Of a stretch of DNA of 10,243 nucleotides, positions 1 through 6,778 are shown one piece after another. The position numbers and the translations under genes are program-made. The stretch comes from Candidatus Omnitrophota bacterium (lineage in GTDB: Bacteria; Omnitrophota; Omnitrophia; Omnitrophales; JACROU01). Every line of letters begins with the position of its first letter. The stretch's first letter is position 1. Location of the stretch: positions 1 through 10,243 of the forward strand of contig JACQQR010000134.1 of the NCBI GenBank assembly GCA_016206875.1. Reading direction: 5' to 3'. The notes beneath the pieces are model-generated. The model worked only from the letters and a program-made list of their open reading frames with translations, made no database searches and was not told the origin of the DNA.

Positions 1-36
1 GTCGAGGGACTGTCCCCGAAGGGGACTGTCCCTTTT
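1..36. repeat. GGGACTGTCCC double palindrome, terminator-like
   Basis: Two copies of the quasi-palindrome GGGACTGTCCC lie at 6-16 and 22-32 and are followed by TTTT. Each copy folds on itself, and the two copies also pair with one another with one T-T mismatch, giving a 12-bp stem with a GAA loop. A hairpin followed by a T run could end rightward transcription. A near-identical copy in the opposite orientation lies at 8528-8562, so this is a dispersed repeat and not a single-locus site. The left boundary may lie outside the window. Confidence 0.7.
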
Positions 37-45
37 AAGTTGTAA

Positions 46-197
46 CTGAATCTTTGCAAAATAACCTAATGGTTTTGTCATTCCCGCGAAAGCGGGAATC
101 CAGTGACTTTGGCATTGTCCGAAAAACAAAGTCGCTGGATTCCCGCTTTCGCGGGAATGACAACATTAAAGAGAAAACCCATTTTGCAAAGATTCAG
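46..197. repeat. Nested inverted-repeat element (VIPAKAGIQ-type hairpin in a 17-bp outer inverted repeat)
   Basis: A perfect 17-bp inverted repeat, CTGAATCTTTGCAAAAT at 46-62 and its complement at 181-197, encloses a second inverted repeat at 77-111 and 127-161 that is perfect over its outer 27 bases. Each inner arm is itself a small palindrome: TTCCCGC-GAAA-GCGGGAA at 81-98 and the mirrored form at 140-157. Translated, the inner arms read VIPAKAGIQ, a familiar artefact of a widespread palindromic repeat family. The whole 152 bp could fold as one long hairpin. I see no transposase and no clear target-site duplication, so 'non-autonomous element' is inference. Confidence 0.75.
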
Positions 198-406
198 GAA
201 AAGAAAACGGCGAGTGGAAAATGATCGGGCATCATACCGATTTGTTGTCCTATCTCGGGTAGAAAATTTCTGAAAAATTATCAACAAATCATCAAAAAGT
301 ATTTTGCATTGAGAAAAAAGAAGATACAATAACGCCGGCTTGTTTCAACAGTCATGATTTTAGGATCCGTTTTATCAACTCGATTTGTAACACTAGGAAA
401 ATCCAC
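198..406 (+). other. Non-coding leader upstream of the polyamine operon
   Basis: No convincing gene is present; the only open frame here, on the minus strand at 78-329, is created by the palindromic repeat. A 9-bp inverted repeat, GATTTGTTG at 239-247 and CAACAAATC at 282-290, has a 34-base loop and lies just upstream of the possible promoter. It could be an operator or be chance. The Shine-Dalgarno sequence of the next gene, AGGAAA, is at 395-400. Confidence 0.4.
304..330 (+). promoter_or_regulatory. Possible sigma70-type promoter for the polyamine operon
   Basis: TTGCAT at 304-309 and TACAAT at 325-330 resemble -35 and -10 boxes, but the 15-base spacing is short. Transcription from here would give a leader of roughly 70 bases before the homospermidine synthase start. 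The -10 box is good and the -35 is mediocre. Confidence 0.35.
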
Positions 407-1918
407 ATGAAATTCAAGGGGCGTTTGCTGATTATCGGTTGCGGTTCTGTTTCTCAATGCGCTATTCCGCTGGTTCTCAAATTACTTGAGATGCCTTCCG
501 AGAAGATCACCATTATGGATTTTGCAGACAACCGGTCTCGCATCAAAGAGGCAATTCAGCGAGGTGTGCATTATGTTTTTGATCGCATAACGCGTGAAAA
601 CTATAAGGAACTCCTGGCCAAATACGTGGGCCCCGGGGATATGATTATTGATTTGGCCTGGAATATTGAAACCATCGCGCTTTTAGAATGGGCCCGGGCC
701 AATCAAATTCTTTATGTGAACACCTCCGTGGAAGAATGGGATCCGTACCGGGATGAGCAGCGCAATGACCCGACTAAGTACACGTTGTATATGCGGCATA
801 TGGAACTTCGAAAAATGCTGGCCCGGTGGGGAAAGAATGAAGGGACAACCGCCATTGTGGATCATGGGGCCAATCCCGGCCTGGTATCGCATTTCACCAA
901 ACACGCCCTGGTTGAAATTGCCGAGAAAATTTTGAGGACGGCGTCCGATCCTTCCCGGAAGTCTGCCTTGGAGCGCGCGCTTGGAGGCGGCGAGTTTGCC
1001 AGGCTCGCGCAGCTTACCGGTGTCAAAGTCATTCATATCTCTGAACGCGACACTCAAATTACGGATCAACCCAAGCAAGTAAATGAATTTGTGAACACGT
1101 GGAGTATTGAAGGATTTTTTGAAGAAGGAGTTGCGCCGGCAGAGTTAGGCTGGGGCACGCATGAACGCTACATTCCCGAAGGCGCCTTCTTCCATAAAGA
1201 GGGCCCGGGAAATCAAATTTGTCTGAATACTGTGGGCATGAAGACCTGGGTTCGGTCTTGGGTTCCTTGCGGAGAAATTACCGGCATGGTGATTCGTCAC
1301 GGCGAGGCCTTCAGCATTTCCGACCGTCTTACGGTTTGGGAAAACGGCAAGGCGGTGTACCGTCCCACGGTTCATTACGCATATTGCCCGACGGACTCGG
1401 CGATTAATTCTCTTCATGAGCTGGAGATGCGTCAATTCAAATTGCAGGAAAACCAGCGCATTATGAACGATGAAATCACCAGCGGCGCTGACGAGCTGGG
1501 CGTGCTTCTCATGGGGCATGATTTAACGGCGTGGTGGTGCGGCAGTCTTTTGGATATCCAGACGGCGCGCAAACTGGTTCCTCATCAGCAGGCCACAACG
1601 CTTCAGGTGGCCATTTCAGTGGTTGCCGCGGCCCTATGGATGATTGAAAATCCAAAACGCGGCGTTTGTTTGCCTGATGATATTGATCACAAATTTATTT
1701 TAGATATCTCCATTCCCTATATCCGGCCGTTCTTGTCTCAGCGGGTGGACTGGACTCCGCTCATGAATCTCAACACGAAATTTACCAAGTTTGATATCAA
1801 AAAACCCAACGAAGAAGATGTATGGCAGTTCACCACGTTTTTAGTGGATCATAGGGAAAGAGCGCGTGCCTACACAGCCGATAGAGCTCCTGACAGAAAA
1901 GAAGCCGTCAGGATTTAA
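407..1918 (+). CDS. hss: Homospermidine synthase
   Basis: This 503-aa cytosolic enzyme belongs to the saccharopine dehydrogenase-like fold. The family condenses two putrescines (or putrescine with spermidine) into homospermidine using NAD as a bound redox cofactor. The N-terminal Rossmann motif GCGSVSQC is at residues 11-18, a GANPG block at 154-158, and the family signature NTWS...GF..EG..PAELGWGTHE begins at residue 230; its tryptophan W232 appears to match the conserved active-site tryptophan known from the bacterial enzyme. Length is slightly above the usual 470-485 aa. The ATG at 407 has AGGAAA seven bases upstream. The 3' end overlaps the next gene, a PLP decarboxylase likely to supply putrescine, so the two form an operon. 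A carboxynorspermidine or saccharopine dehydrogenase is the alternative, but the PAELGWGTHE block favours Hss. Confidence 0.87.
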   Translation: MKFKGRLLIIGCGSVSQCAIPLVLKLLEMPSEKITIMDFADNRSRIKEAIQRGVHYVFDRITRENYKELLAKYVGPGDMIIDLAWNIETIALLEWARANQILYVNTSVEEWDPYRDEQRNDPTKYTLYMRHMELRKMLARWGKNEGTTAIVDHGANPGLVSHFTKHALVEIAEKILRTASDPSRKSALERALGGGEFARLAQLTGVKVIHISERDTQITDQPKQVNEFVNTWSIEGFFEEGVAPAELGWGTHERYIPEGAFFHKEGPGNQICLNTVGMKTWVRSWVPCGEITGMVIRHGEAFSISDRLTVWENGKAVYRPTVHYAYCPTDSAINSLHELEMRQFKLQENQRIMNDEITSGADELGVLLMGHDLTAWWCGSLLDIQTARKLVPHQQATTLQVAISVVAAALWMIENPKRGVCLPDDIDHKFILDISIPYIRPFLSQRVDWTPLMNLNTKFTKFDIKKPNEEDVWQFTTFLVDHRERARAYTADRAPDRKEAVRI

Positions 1919-3053
1919 AAAATCCGAGCCTGCCGATTCCAGCGGCGTCGAAAATTTGATTCGTGTTTTATCCAAAAAACACGGGACGCCGCTTATGGTG
2001 ATCCGCAAAAGCGTTCTGGTGAAACAATACCGGCGCTTTCGCAAGGCGTTGCCGCAAGTTGCGCCTTTCTACGCGATTAAGGCCAATCCCCATCCTAAAA
2101 TTATCAAGACATTTATCCGTTTGGGCTCGGGTTTTGATGTGGCCAGCGCCGAAGAAATGCGGTTGGTGCTTGCCCTGGGCGCCCGGCCCGAGAAAATCAT
2201 TTTTGCCAATACGATTAAATCGATGGAAGACATTATCGCGGCGCGCAAGTGCCGTGTCTCGATGATGACGTATGACAACGAGCCGGAACTTTATAAAATT
2301 TCCGAACATTATCCCGGCGTCGGGGTTCTTTTGAGAGTGAAGGTGGACAATCACAGGAGTGTGGTCAATCTTTCTTTGAAATTTGGCGTGGACCGGGATA
2401 TGGCGTTTCCAATGCTCCGCAAAGCCCGCACGTTGGGGCTTGTGCCTCTGGGGATCAGTTTTCACGTGGGGTCTCAATCGAGAAATGTCGAAAATTATCT
2501 TCAGGCATTGGAAATCACGCGGCATATTTTTAAGCAGGCAAAAGAGAATGGCATTGATTTAAACATTGTGGATATAGGAGGTGGATTTCCGATTCCGCAT
2601 TTCGATAGGGAAGTCGGAGTGAATTTTGAAAGAATGGCTTTCCAGATTCATCAGCAAATAGGCAGGCTTTTCGACAAAAAAATTCGTTTTATTGCCGAGC
2701 CGGGTCGTTTTTTCGCCGGTCCCGCCGGAATTTTAGTGACACAAGTTGTGGGGCGCGCTTTCCGGAATAATAAGAATTATTATTATTTGAATGACGGAGT
2801 GTATCAGGATTTTTCCGGCATGGTTTTCGATCATTGCAAATACGAGTTCAAGACGCTCCGGCGCGGCCAGAAATTCTTGAGCGCCTTGGCGGGCCCTACC
2901 TGCGATTCCTTCGATACGCTCTCGCTCGACGCTGAAATTCCCGAGCTCTACGTCAACGATATAGTCTATGTGAAAAATATCGGCGCCTATTCCTCCGCCA
3001 GCGCCGTCTCCAACTTCAACGGCTTTCATCCCGCAAAAATCGTTTTTGTATAG
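1866..3053 (+). CDS. PLP-dependent type III (alanine racemase-fold) ornithine/lysine decarboxylase
   Basis: This 395-aa enzyme matches the fold III basic amino acid decarboxylases, which decarboxylate ornithine to putrescine or lysine to cadaverine. Visible motifs: PLP lysine K72 in FYAIKANP, HVGSQ at 200-204, the phosphate-binding loop DIGGGFP at 236-242, EPGRF at 278-282, and the C-terminal GPTCDSFD at 343-350. In this family the cysteine (C346) and nearby aspartate come from the partner subunit of a dimer. The start is GTG at 1866, six bases after AGGGAAAG (1853-1860); an in-frame stop just upstream rules out an earlier start. It overlaps hss by 53 bases, unusually long, so translation is probably coupled. 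Next to hss, ornithine is the most likely substrate, but CDSFD does not separate ornithine, lysine and carboxynorspermidine enzymes with certainty. Confidence 0.85.
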   Translation: MPTQPIELLTEKKPSGFKKSEPADSSGVENLIRVLSKKHGTPLMVIRKSVLVKQYRRFRKALPQVAPFYAIKANPHPKIIKTFIRLGSGFDVASAEEMRLVLALGARPEKIIFANTIKSMEDIIAARKCRVSMMTYDNEPELYKISEHYPGVGVLLRVKVDNHRSVVNLSLKFGVDRDMAFPMLRKARTLGLVPLGISFHVGSQSRNVENYLQALEITRHIFKQAKENGIDLNIVDIGGGFPIPHFDREVGVNFERMAFQIHQQIGRLFDKKIRFIAEPGRFFAGPAGILVTQVVGRAFRNNKNYYYLNDGVYQDFSGMVFDHCKYEFKTLRRGQKFLSALAGPTCDSFDTLSLDAEIPELYVNDIVYVKNIGAYSSASAVSNFNGFHPAKIVFV

Positions 3054-3102
3054 TTTACCATTCCGCTAAAGGATTACAATTAACCCATCGTTAAATAAGC
3101 AT

Positions 3103-3131
3103 TTTACAATTAAACGAAAAGCCACTATAAT
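3103..3131 (+). promoter_or_regulatory. Strong sigma70-type promoter for the Fic gene
   Basis: TTTACA at 3103-3108 and a perfect TATAAT at 3126-3131 are separated by exactly 17 bases. Transcription would be expected to start around 3138-3139, only four or five bases before the ATG at 3143. The AAGG at 3137-3140 is too close to that ATG for a normal Shine-Dalgarno site, so the message may be effectively leaderless. Confidence 0.65.
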
Positions 3132-3142
3132 TTAATAAGGTT

Positions 3143-4327
3143 ATGGGCGATAAAACCTCTTCATATAGCACAAGATCCGGGAAATGGTTGAAACAGGGAA
3201 CTCCTGATGAGAGATACCTCGTCTTCAGTCCTCATCCTTTGCCGCCAAGTCCCGCGATCCATTTTGATCATAAGCTCCAGGATTTACAGGAACGAGCCAA
3301 CAGGGCATTAGGGCGTCTGGACGGCATTTCCTCTTTTCTTCCTGATCCGGATCTTTTTATTTATTCTTATGTCCGGAAAGAAGCAGTCCTGTCTTCACAA
3401 ATTGAAGGAACGCAGTCTTCTTTATCCGATTTACTTCTTTTTGAAATGGAGGAAACACCAGGAGCATTAAAAACAGATGTGAAAGAGGTTTCAAATTACG
3501 TCGGTGCGATGCAGCATGGTCTTCAGAGATTGAATAAGGGATTTCCGTTGAGTTTACGGCTCATCAAGGAAATCCACGAGGAACTTTTGAGCAAGGTGCG
3601 CGGAGGAGACAAAGAACCGGGTGAATTCCGTCGCACCCAAAATTGGATTGGCGGTACTCGGCCTGGAAATGCGCTTTATGTGCCGCCGCCGCCTCAAGAA
3701 GTTATGCCGGCCATGGGAGCTCTTGAAAAATTTTTCCACGGCGAGCCAGAAAAATTTCCAACACTAGCCAAAGCCGGGCTGGTACATGCCCAATTTGAAA
3801 GTATTCATCCTTTTCTTGATGGAAATGGCAGATTAGGCCGGCTCTTAATCACGTTTATTCTATGCGCCGAAAAAGCTTTATCCGAACCCTTGCTCTATTT
3901 GAGCTTGTATTTTAAAGAGCACCGAAAAGTTTATTATGAAAAGCTTCAGCTCATCCGGACAGAGGGCGATTGGGAAGGATGGCTCGATTTCTTCTTCTCG
4001 GGAGTTGAAGCCGTTGCCACCGAGGCCGAGCAAACAGCCCAAAAACTATTTTTGATGTTTGAAGAACACCGGATCAAAATTCAAAAAATTGGAAAGGCTG
4101 CTTCGACAGCCCTGCGGGTTCAGGAATTCTTGAAGAAACACGCTATTATTTCGCTTCCCGTGGCGACCAAAGAATTAGAACTTTCTTTTCCCGCCGTCAA
4201 TAAAGCCATGGTGAATCTTGAAAAATTGGGACTTGTTAAAGAATTCACAGGGAAACAAAGACATCGTTTGTTTTCGTACGAGCCATATTTGAAGGTGCTG
4301 ACTCAAGGGACGGAGAGGGTGGAATGA
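3143..4327 (+). CDS. Fic family protein (AMP-transferase) with N-terminal inhibitory motif and C-terminal winged helix
   Basis: Fic enzymes transfer AMP from ATP to a hydroxyl side chain of a target protein. The catalytic motif HPFLDGNGRLGR at residues 222-233 is intact, including the histidine and the anion-binding residues. The self-inhibitory motif (S/T)xxxE(G/N) is present as SSQIEG at 84-89, N-terminal to the Fic core, which places the protein in class II, where the glutamate obstructs ATP binding. The N-terminal region (about 15-60) has the usual FSPHPLPP motif; the C-terminal 100 residues look like a winged helix (VATKELELSFPAVNKAMVNL). At 394 aa it is close to the common length of stand-alone bacterial Fic proteins. 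It has its own promoter and no partner antitoxin gene, consistent with intramolecular regulation. The physiological target cannot be read from sequence. Confidence 0.92.
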   Translation: MGDKTSSYSTRSGKWLKQGTPDERYLVFSPHPLPPSPAIHFDHKLQDLQERANRALGRLDGISSFLPDPDLFIYSYVRKEAVLSSQIEGTQSSLSDLLLFEMEETPGALKTDVKEVSNYVGAMQHGLQRLNKGFPLSLRLIKEIHEELLSKVRGGDKEPGEFRRTQNWIGGTRPGNALYVPPPPQEVMPAMGALEKFFHGEPEKFPTLAKAGLVHAQFESIHPFLDGNGRLGRLLITFILCAEKALSEPLLYLSLYFKEHRKVYYEKLQLIRTEGDWEGWLDFFFSGVEAVATEAEQTAQKLFLMFEEHRIKIQKIGKAASTALRVQEFLKKHAIISLPVATKELELSFPAVNKAMVNLEKLGLVKEFTGKQRHRLFSYEPYLKVLTQGTERVE

Positions 4328-4366
4328 AGCTTAGAATGTTATTATTTGGGATTCGAGGTAGGACGG

Positions 4367-4404
4367 GGAAATTGGGGACGGTTCCGGAAATTGGGGACGG
4401 TTCC
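4367..4404. repeat. Perfect 19-bp tandem duplication with GGGGACGGTTCC core
   Basis: The unit ggaaattggggacggttcc occurs twice head to tail, at 4367-4385 and 4386-4404, without a mismatch, followed by a run of seven T at 4407-4413. The core resembles a repeat often found dispersed in genomes of uncultured bacteria (recollection, not searched). Each unit starts GGAA and ends TTCC. No coding frame fits the stretch. Confidence 0.7.
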
Positions 4405-4439
4405 GATTTTTTTGGTGTCCGTCAAATCCGGGCTAACCC

Positions 4440-4475
4440 ACTTCGGCTGACCGTTGGGTGCGCGTTTACACCTGG
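4440..4475. repeat. Diverged copy of the dispersed TGACCGATGGGTGCG repeat
   Basis: CTTCGG.TGACCG.TGGGTGCG followed by a TACAC block matches the copies at 6588-6634 and 8593-8640, with substitutions and one extra base or so. It is the least conserved of the three. All three are in the same orientation and in intergenic gaps. Confidence 0.55.
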
Positions 4476-4483
4476 CTGTGTGA

Positions 4484-4506
4484 GGTCTTAAAAAGACTCT
4501 ATTTTT
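4484..4506 (+). terminator. Weak terminator-like hairpin
   Basis: GTCTT at 4485-4489 pairs with AAGAC at 4493-4497 around an AAA loop, extended by a G-T wobble, and a T-rich stretch (TATTTTT) follows. The stem is short, so terminator activity is uncertain. It would lie about 160 bases after the Fic stop codon and before the DUF523 gene. Confidence 0.3.
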
Positions 4507-4614
4507 AATTCAATCTCCGTTGTCCTGCCCTGATAAACCAGAATTCAACTTCCTTAATTGGTAAACCTCTACCGAATCAGTTATCTTTTCACTATAGATA
4601 AGAAGAGGTCAAGG

Positions 4615-5115
4615 ATGAGAAAATTTGAGAAGCCTGTGGTCGTGCTTAGCAAATGCCTCGAATTCGAAGCTTGCCGTTATAACGGTCAAGTCATTCCCGA
4701 TAGTTTCATCAAAAAGTTAATTCCACACGTCGATTTCATGCCGGTTTGTCCGGAAGTGGAAATTGGACTAGGAACTCCGCGTGCGCCGATTCGTCTTGTT
4801 GAAGAGAAAGAAAAGATTCATTTGATGCAATCGGGCACCCTCGCGGATGTTACCCATCGTATGACAAGTTTTTCAAAAAAGTATCTCGATTCTTTGAAAG
4901 ATGTTGATGGATTCATACTGAAAAGCCGTTCGCCGTCATGCGGTCTCAAAGAAGTATCGGTATACCGATCCCTGGAAAAATCTGCATCGATCGGTAAACG
5001 TACCGGACTTTTTGCAGAAGCCGTGCTTAACGCGTTTCCTGGGCTGGCTATCGAAGATGAAGGGCGGCTCCTCAATTTAAAAATCCGCGAACATTCTTCG
5101 ATACTTGTTATTTAG
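4615..5115 (+). CDS. DUF523 family protein, truncated from a DUF523-DUF1722 fusion
   Basis: The 166-aa product is a complete DUF523 domain. Conserved features are SKC..FEACRYNG (C14, C20), FMPVCPEVEIGLGTPR (C45) and LKSRSPSCG (C109); the cysteine set suggests metal or Fe-S binding, but no reaction is established for the family. The ATG at 4615 is preferred to a TTG 57 bases upstream because AAGAGG at 4603-4608 is six bases before it and the family begins near this KPVVVLSKC segment. The normal DUF523 end, EDEGRLLNLKIREH, is present, after which the frame runs into a stop within eight residues. In the common longer form a DUF1722 domain follows IREH; here only its tail survives out of frame. 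DUF523 proteins without DUF1722 exist, so this shortened protein may still work. Confidence 0.85.
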   Translation: MRKFEKPVVVLSKCLEFEACRYNGQVIPDSFIKKLIPHVDFMPVCPEVEIGLGTPRAPIRLVEEKEKIHLMQSGTLADVTHRMTSFSKKYLDSLKDVDGFILKSRSPSCGLKEVSVYRSLEKSASIGKRTGLFAEAVLNAFPGLAIEDEGRLLNLKIREHSSILVI

Positions 5116-5195
5116 CCGATCAAACATTTTTTGAGCAGTATCCGGAAGATCTGGTGGAATTAATCGATACAAGCAAGGGAAGAGAGGTCAGTTGA
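5094..5195 (+). pseudogene. Out-of-frame C-terminal remnant of DUF1722
   Basis: Frame shifted relative to the DUF523 gene, this stretch reads FFDTCYLADQTFFEQ then YPEDLVELIDTSKGREVS and a stop at 5193-5195. The motif YLxxQTFFexYPEDL is what I know as the extreme C-terminus of DUF1722, the domain normally fused after DUF523. There is no start codon or Shine-Dalgarno site for it. The simplest reading is that an internal deletion removed most of DUF1722 (around 100 residues) and joined the DUF523 end to the DUF1722 tail in the wrong frame, near 5091-5100. The stop overlaps the region just ahead of the SDR gene, so the parent gene was directly coupled to its neighbour. Confidence 0.65.
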
Positions 5196-5197
5196 TT

Positions 5198-6577
5198 ATG
5201 GTCAAGGGATTGAAACCAGTTTTAGTCCTCGGTGCCACGGGCTATGTGGGAGGAAGACTTGTTCCTCGTCTGCTTGAGAGCGGTTATCCAGTGCGTGCGG
5301 CCGTGCGGTCTCGCGAGAAATTAAAAGACCGCTCCTGGGCAAAAGATCCTCGCGTTGAAATTGTAGAAGCAGATGTATTTGATCCGGATTCGCTCATTCG
5401 CGCCTGCCGCGGCGCGTCATCAGCGTTTTATTTGGTTCATTCCATGGCTCCCGGCCAGAAAAATTTTGCTGAAGCAGACCAGAAAGCTGCGGAAAATATG
5501 GTCCAGGCTGCAGAAGCAGGAGGTCTCGAGCGCATTATTTATCTATCAGGCCTCGGTGAAGAGGGAGAAGATTTGAGCAAACATCTTCGTTCACGCAGTG
5601 AGGTCGGGAAAATTCTGAAATCAGGAAAAGTTCCCGTGACTATCTTGCGTGCTGCCATGCTGATCGGATCGGGAAGCGCCTCTTTCGAGATTTTGCGTTA
5701 TTTGGCTGATCGTCTTCCAATCATGATTACGCCGCGGTGGGTGAGTACTGAATGTCAGCCGACTGCCATTCATAATGCTCTGGAATATTTGGTAGGATCT
5801 CTCGAAGTTCCGGAGACAATCGGCCAGACCTTTGATATCGGTAGTACCGAAATTGTCACGTATCGGCGTCTCATGGAAATTTATGCGGAAGAAGCTAAAC
5901 TTATGAAACGCTGGATTATTCCGGTTCCGGTGCTGACACCGCGCCTCAGTTCCTACTGGATTCATCTGGTTACGCCGGTTCATGCGTCGATTGCAAGACC
6001 CTTGGCTGAAGGTCTACGGAACAAAGTGATTTCGAAAGATACACGTATCCGCCAGCTTATTCCGCAAAGACTTTTGGATGCGCGGGAAGCGATTCGCCGT
6101 GCAGTGAATGGAGGAGCGCAATATTTTCTCATGAGGAATTCCGGCATGAATGGAGTGATGCCTTGTGAGTGGCCTTATCCAGGAGATCTGAAATGGGCGG
6201 GAGGGACAGTTTTTCTTGATCGGCACTCGATGATTTTGAATGGGGCATCCGGGCAGGTGTGGCAGGTTGTGGAACACGCGGAAGAAATTTTATTTCCCAA
6301 AAATGTGTGGCAGGTTGTACGGATAGACCCGATTCGCGAGATTCTTTTCAAAGCAGAGATGACATTGCCTGGAGAAGCTTATCTTGAATTCCGTCTTGTG
6401 AACTTAAATTCTTCCCAAACTCAGCTTGAGCTTACTGCGAAATTTATTCCTCGTGGCCTTGCCGGAATTTGCCACTGGTTTTGGACAATCCCGCTTCATC
6501 AAATTATGTTTCGATGGATTCTTTCCCGCGTCGCTAGCCGTGTGGATCCTATGATATCCCCCCATGGACCCATTTAG
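5198..6577 (+). CDS. NAD(P)-binding atypical SDR with C-terminal DUF2867
   Basis: The 459-aa product begins with the dinucleotide-binding motif VLVLGATGYVGGRL (GATGYVG at 12-18), followed by an NmrA/atypical-SDR body (YLVHSMAP, YLSGLGEEGEDLSKHLRSR, TILRAAMLIGSGS, TFDIGS). The last 150 or so residues match DUF2867, ending in the usual aromatic helix (ICHWFWTIPLHQIMFRWIL), which may contact membrane. The family length is about 470-500 aa, so it is essentially complete. The ATG at 5198 sits ten bases after AGAGAGG; a TTG at 5192 that overlaps the upstream remnant's TGA is the alternative. In many bacteria such SDRs are found with DUF523-DUF1722 proteins and photolyases, so the locus may come from a light- or stress-response cluster; that is recollection plus inference. 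The substrate is unknown. Confidence 0.83.
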   Translation: MVKGLKPVLVLGATGYVGGRLVPRLLESGYPVRAAVRSREKLKDRSWAKDPRVEIVEADVFDPDSLIRACRGASSAFYLVHSMAPGQKNFAEADQKAAENMVQAAEAGGLERIIYLSGLGEEGEDLSKHLRSRSEVGKILKSGKVPVTILRAAMLIGSGSASFEILRYLADRLPIMITPRWVSTECQPTAIHNALEYLVGSLEVPETIGQTFDIGSTEIVTYRRLMEIYAEEAKLMKRWIIPVPVLTPRLSSYWIHLVTPVHASIARPLAEGLRNKVISKDTRIRQLIPQRLLDAREAIRRAVNGGAQYFLMRNSGMNGVMPCEWPYPGDLKWAGGTVFLDRHSMILNGASGQVWQVVEHAEEILFPKNVWQVVRIDPIREILFKAEMTLPGEAYLEFRLVNLNSSQTQLELTAKFIPRGLAGICHWFWTIPLHQIMFRWILSRVASRVDPMISPHGPI

Positions 6578-6587
6578 AATCCAAATA

Positions 6588-6634
6588 AAGACTTTTGGAT
6601 GACCGATGGGCGCGGTATACACGATTGGGGATGG
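6588..6634. repeat. Dispersed TGACCGATGGGYGCGGTATACACG repeat, copy 2
   Basis: From AAGAC to GGGGAT this copy differs from the one at 8593-8636 by about four substitutions over some 44 bases, including an identical block GCGGTATACACGATTGGGGA. It lies just after the SDR stop codon and about 80 bases before the AbiE promoter. A 7-bp inverted repeat, ATCCAAA/TTTGGAT at 6579-6585 and 6594-6600, overlaps its left end. Confidence 0.75.
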
Positions 6635-6712
6635 AAGTGATTGCCGGCGCTTATGGGTTTTAAGTATTCGGAAAATCACCTGACGTTATCTAAATTCTTA
6701 CAAACTCTTACC

Positions 6713-6741
6713 TTGCACTCAAGTGCGTTTTTCAGTAGAAT
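6713..6741 (+). promoter_or_regulatory. Promoter of the AbiE operon with possible operator
   Basis: TTGCAC at 6713-6718 and TAGAAT at 6736-6741 are spaced by 17 bases. Overlapping the -35 box and the spacer is a short inverted repeat, GCACT-CA-AGTGC at 6715-6726. AbiEi antitoxins are known to repress their own promoter by binding inverted repeats, so this is a candidate operator, though the 5-bp arms are short. Confidence 0.55.
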
Positions 6742-6778
6742 TTATTCGTTTCACTTTTAGCGCTATATGGAGCGAAAA

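Noticed and set aside
78..329. Minus-strand 83-aa open frame containing VIPAKAGIQ
   Set aside because: The peptide is the translation of the palindromic repeat; the rest is low-complexity and has no supported start.
683..1519. Minus-strand open frames of 131 and 124 aa opposite hss
   Set aside because: Shadows of a well-supported gene with family motifs on the plus strand; no Shine-Dalgarno sites or recognisable domains.
1968..2525. Minus-strand 185-aa open frame opposite the decarboxylase
   Set aside because: Composition (rich in H, R and P) is that of an antisense shadow; the plus strand holds all PLP decarboxylase motifs.
4558..4614. Upstream TTG start extending the DUF523 protein by 19 residues
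   Set aside because: The ATG at 4615 has a proper Shine-Dalgarno site and matches the family start; the extension has no family similarity.
6767..6778. Earlier ATG for the AbiEi antitoxin
   Set aside because: No Shine-Dalgarno sequence before it, while GGAG sits at the right distance from the ATG at 6779.
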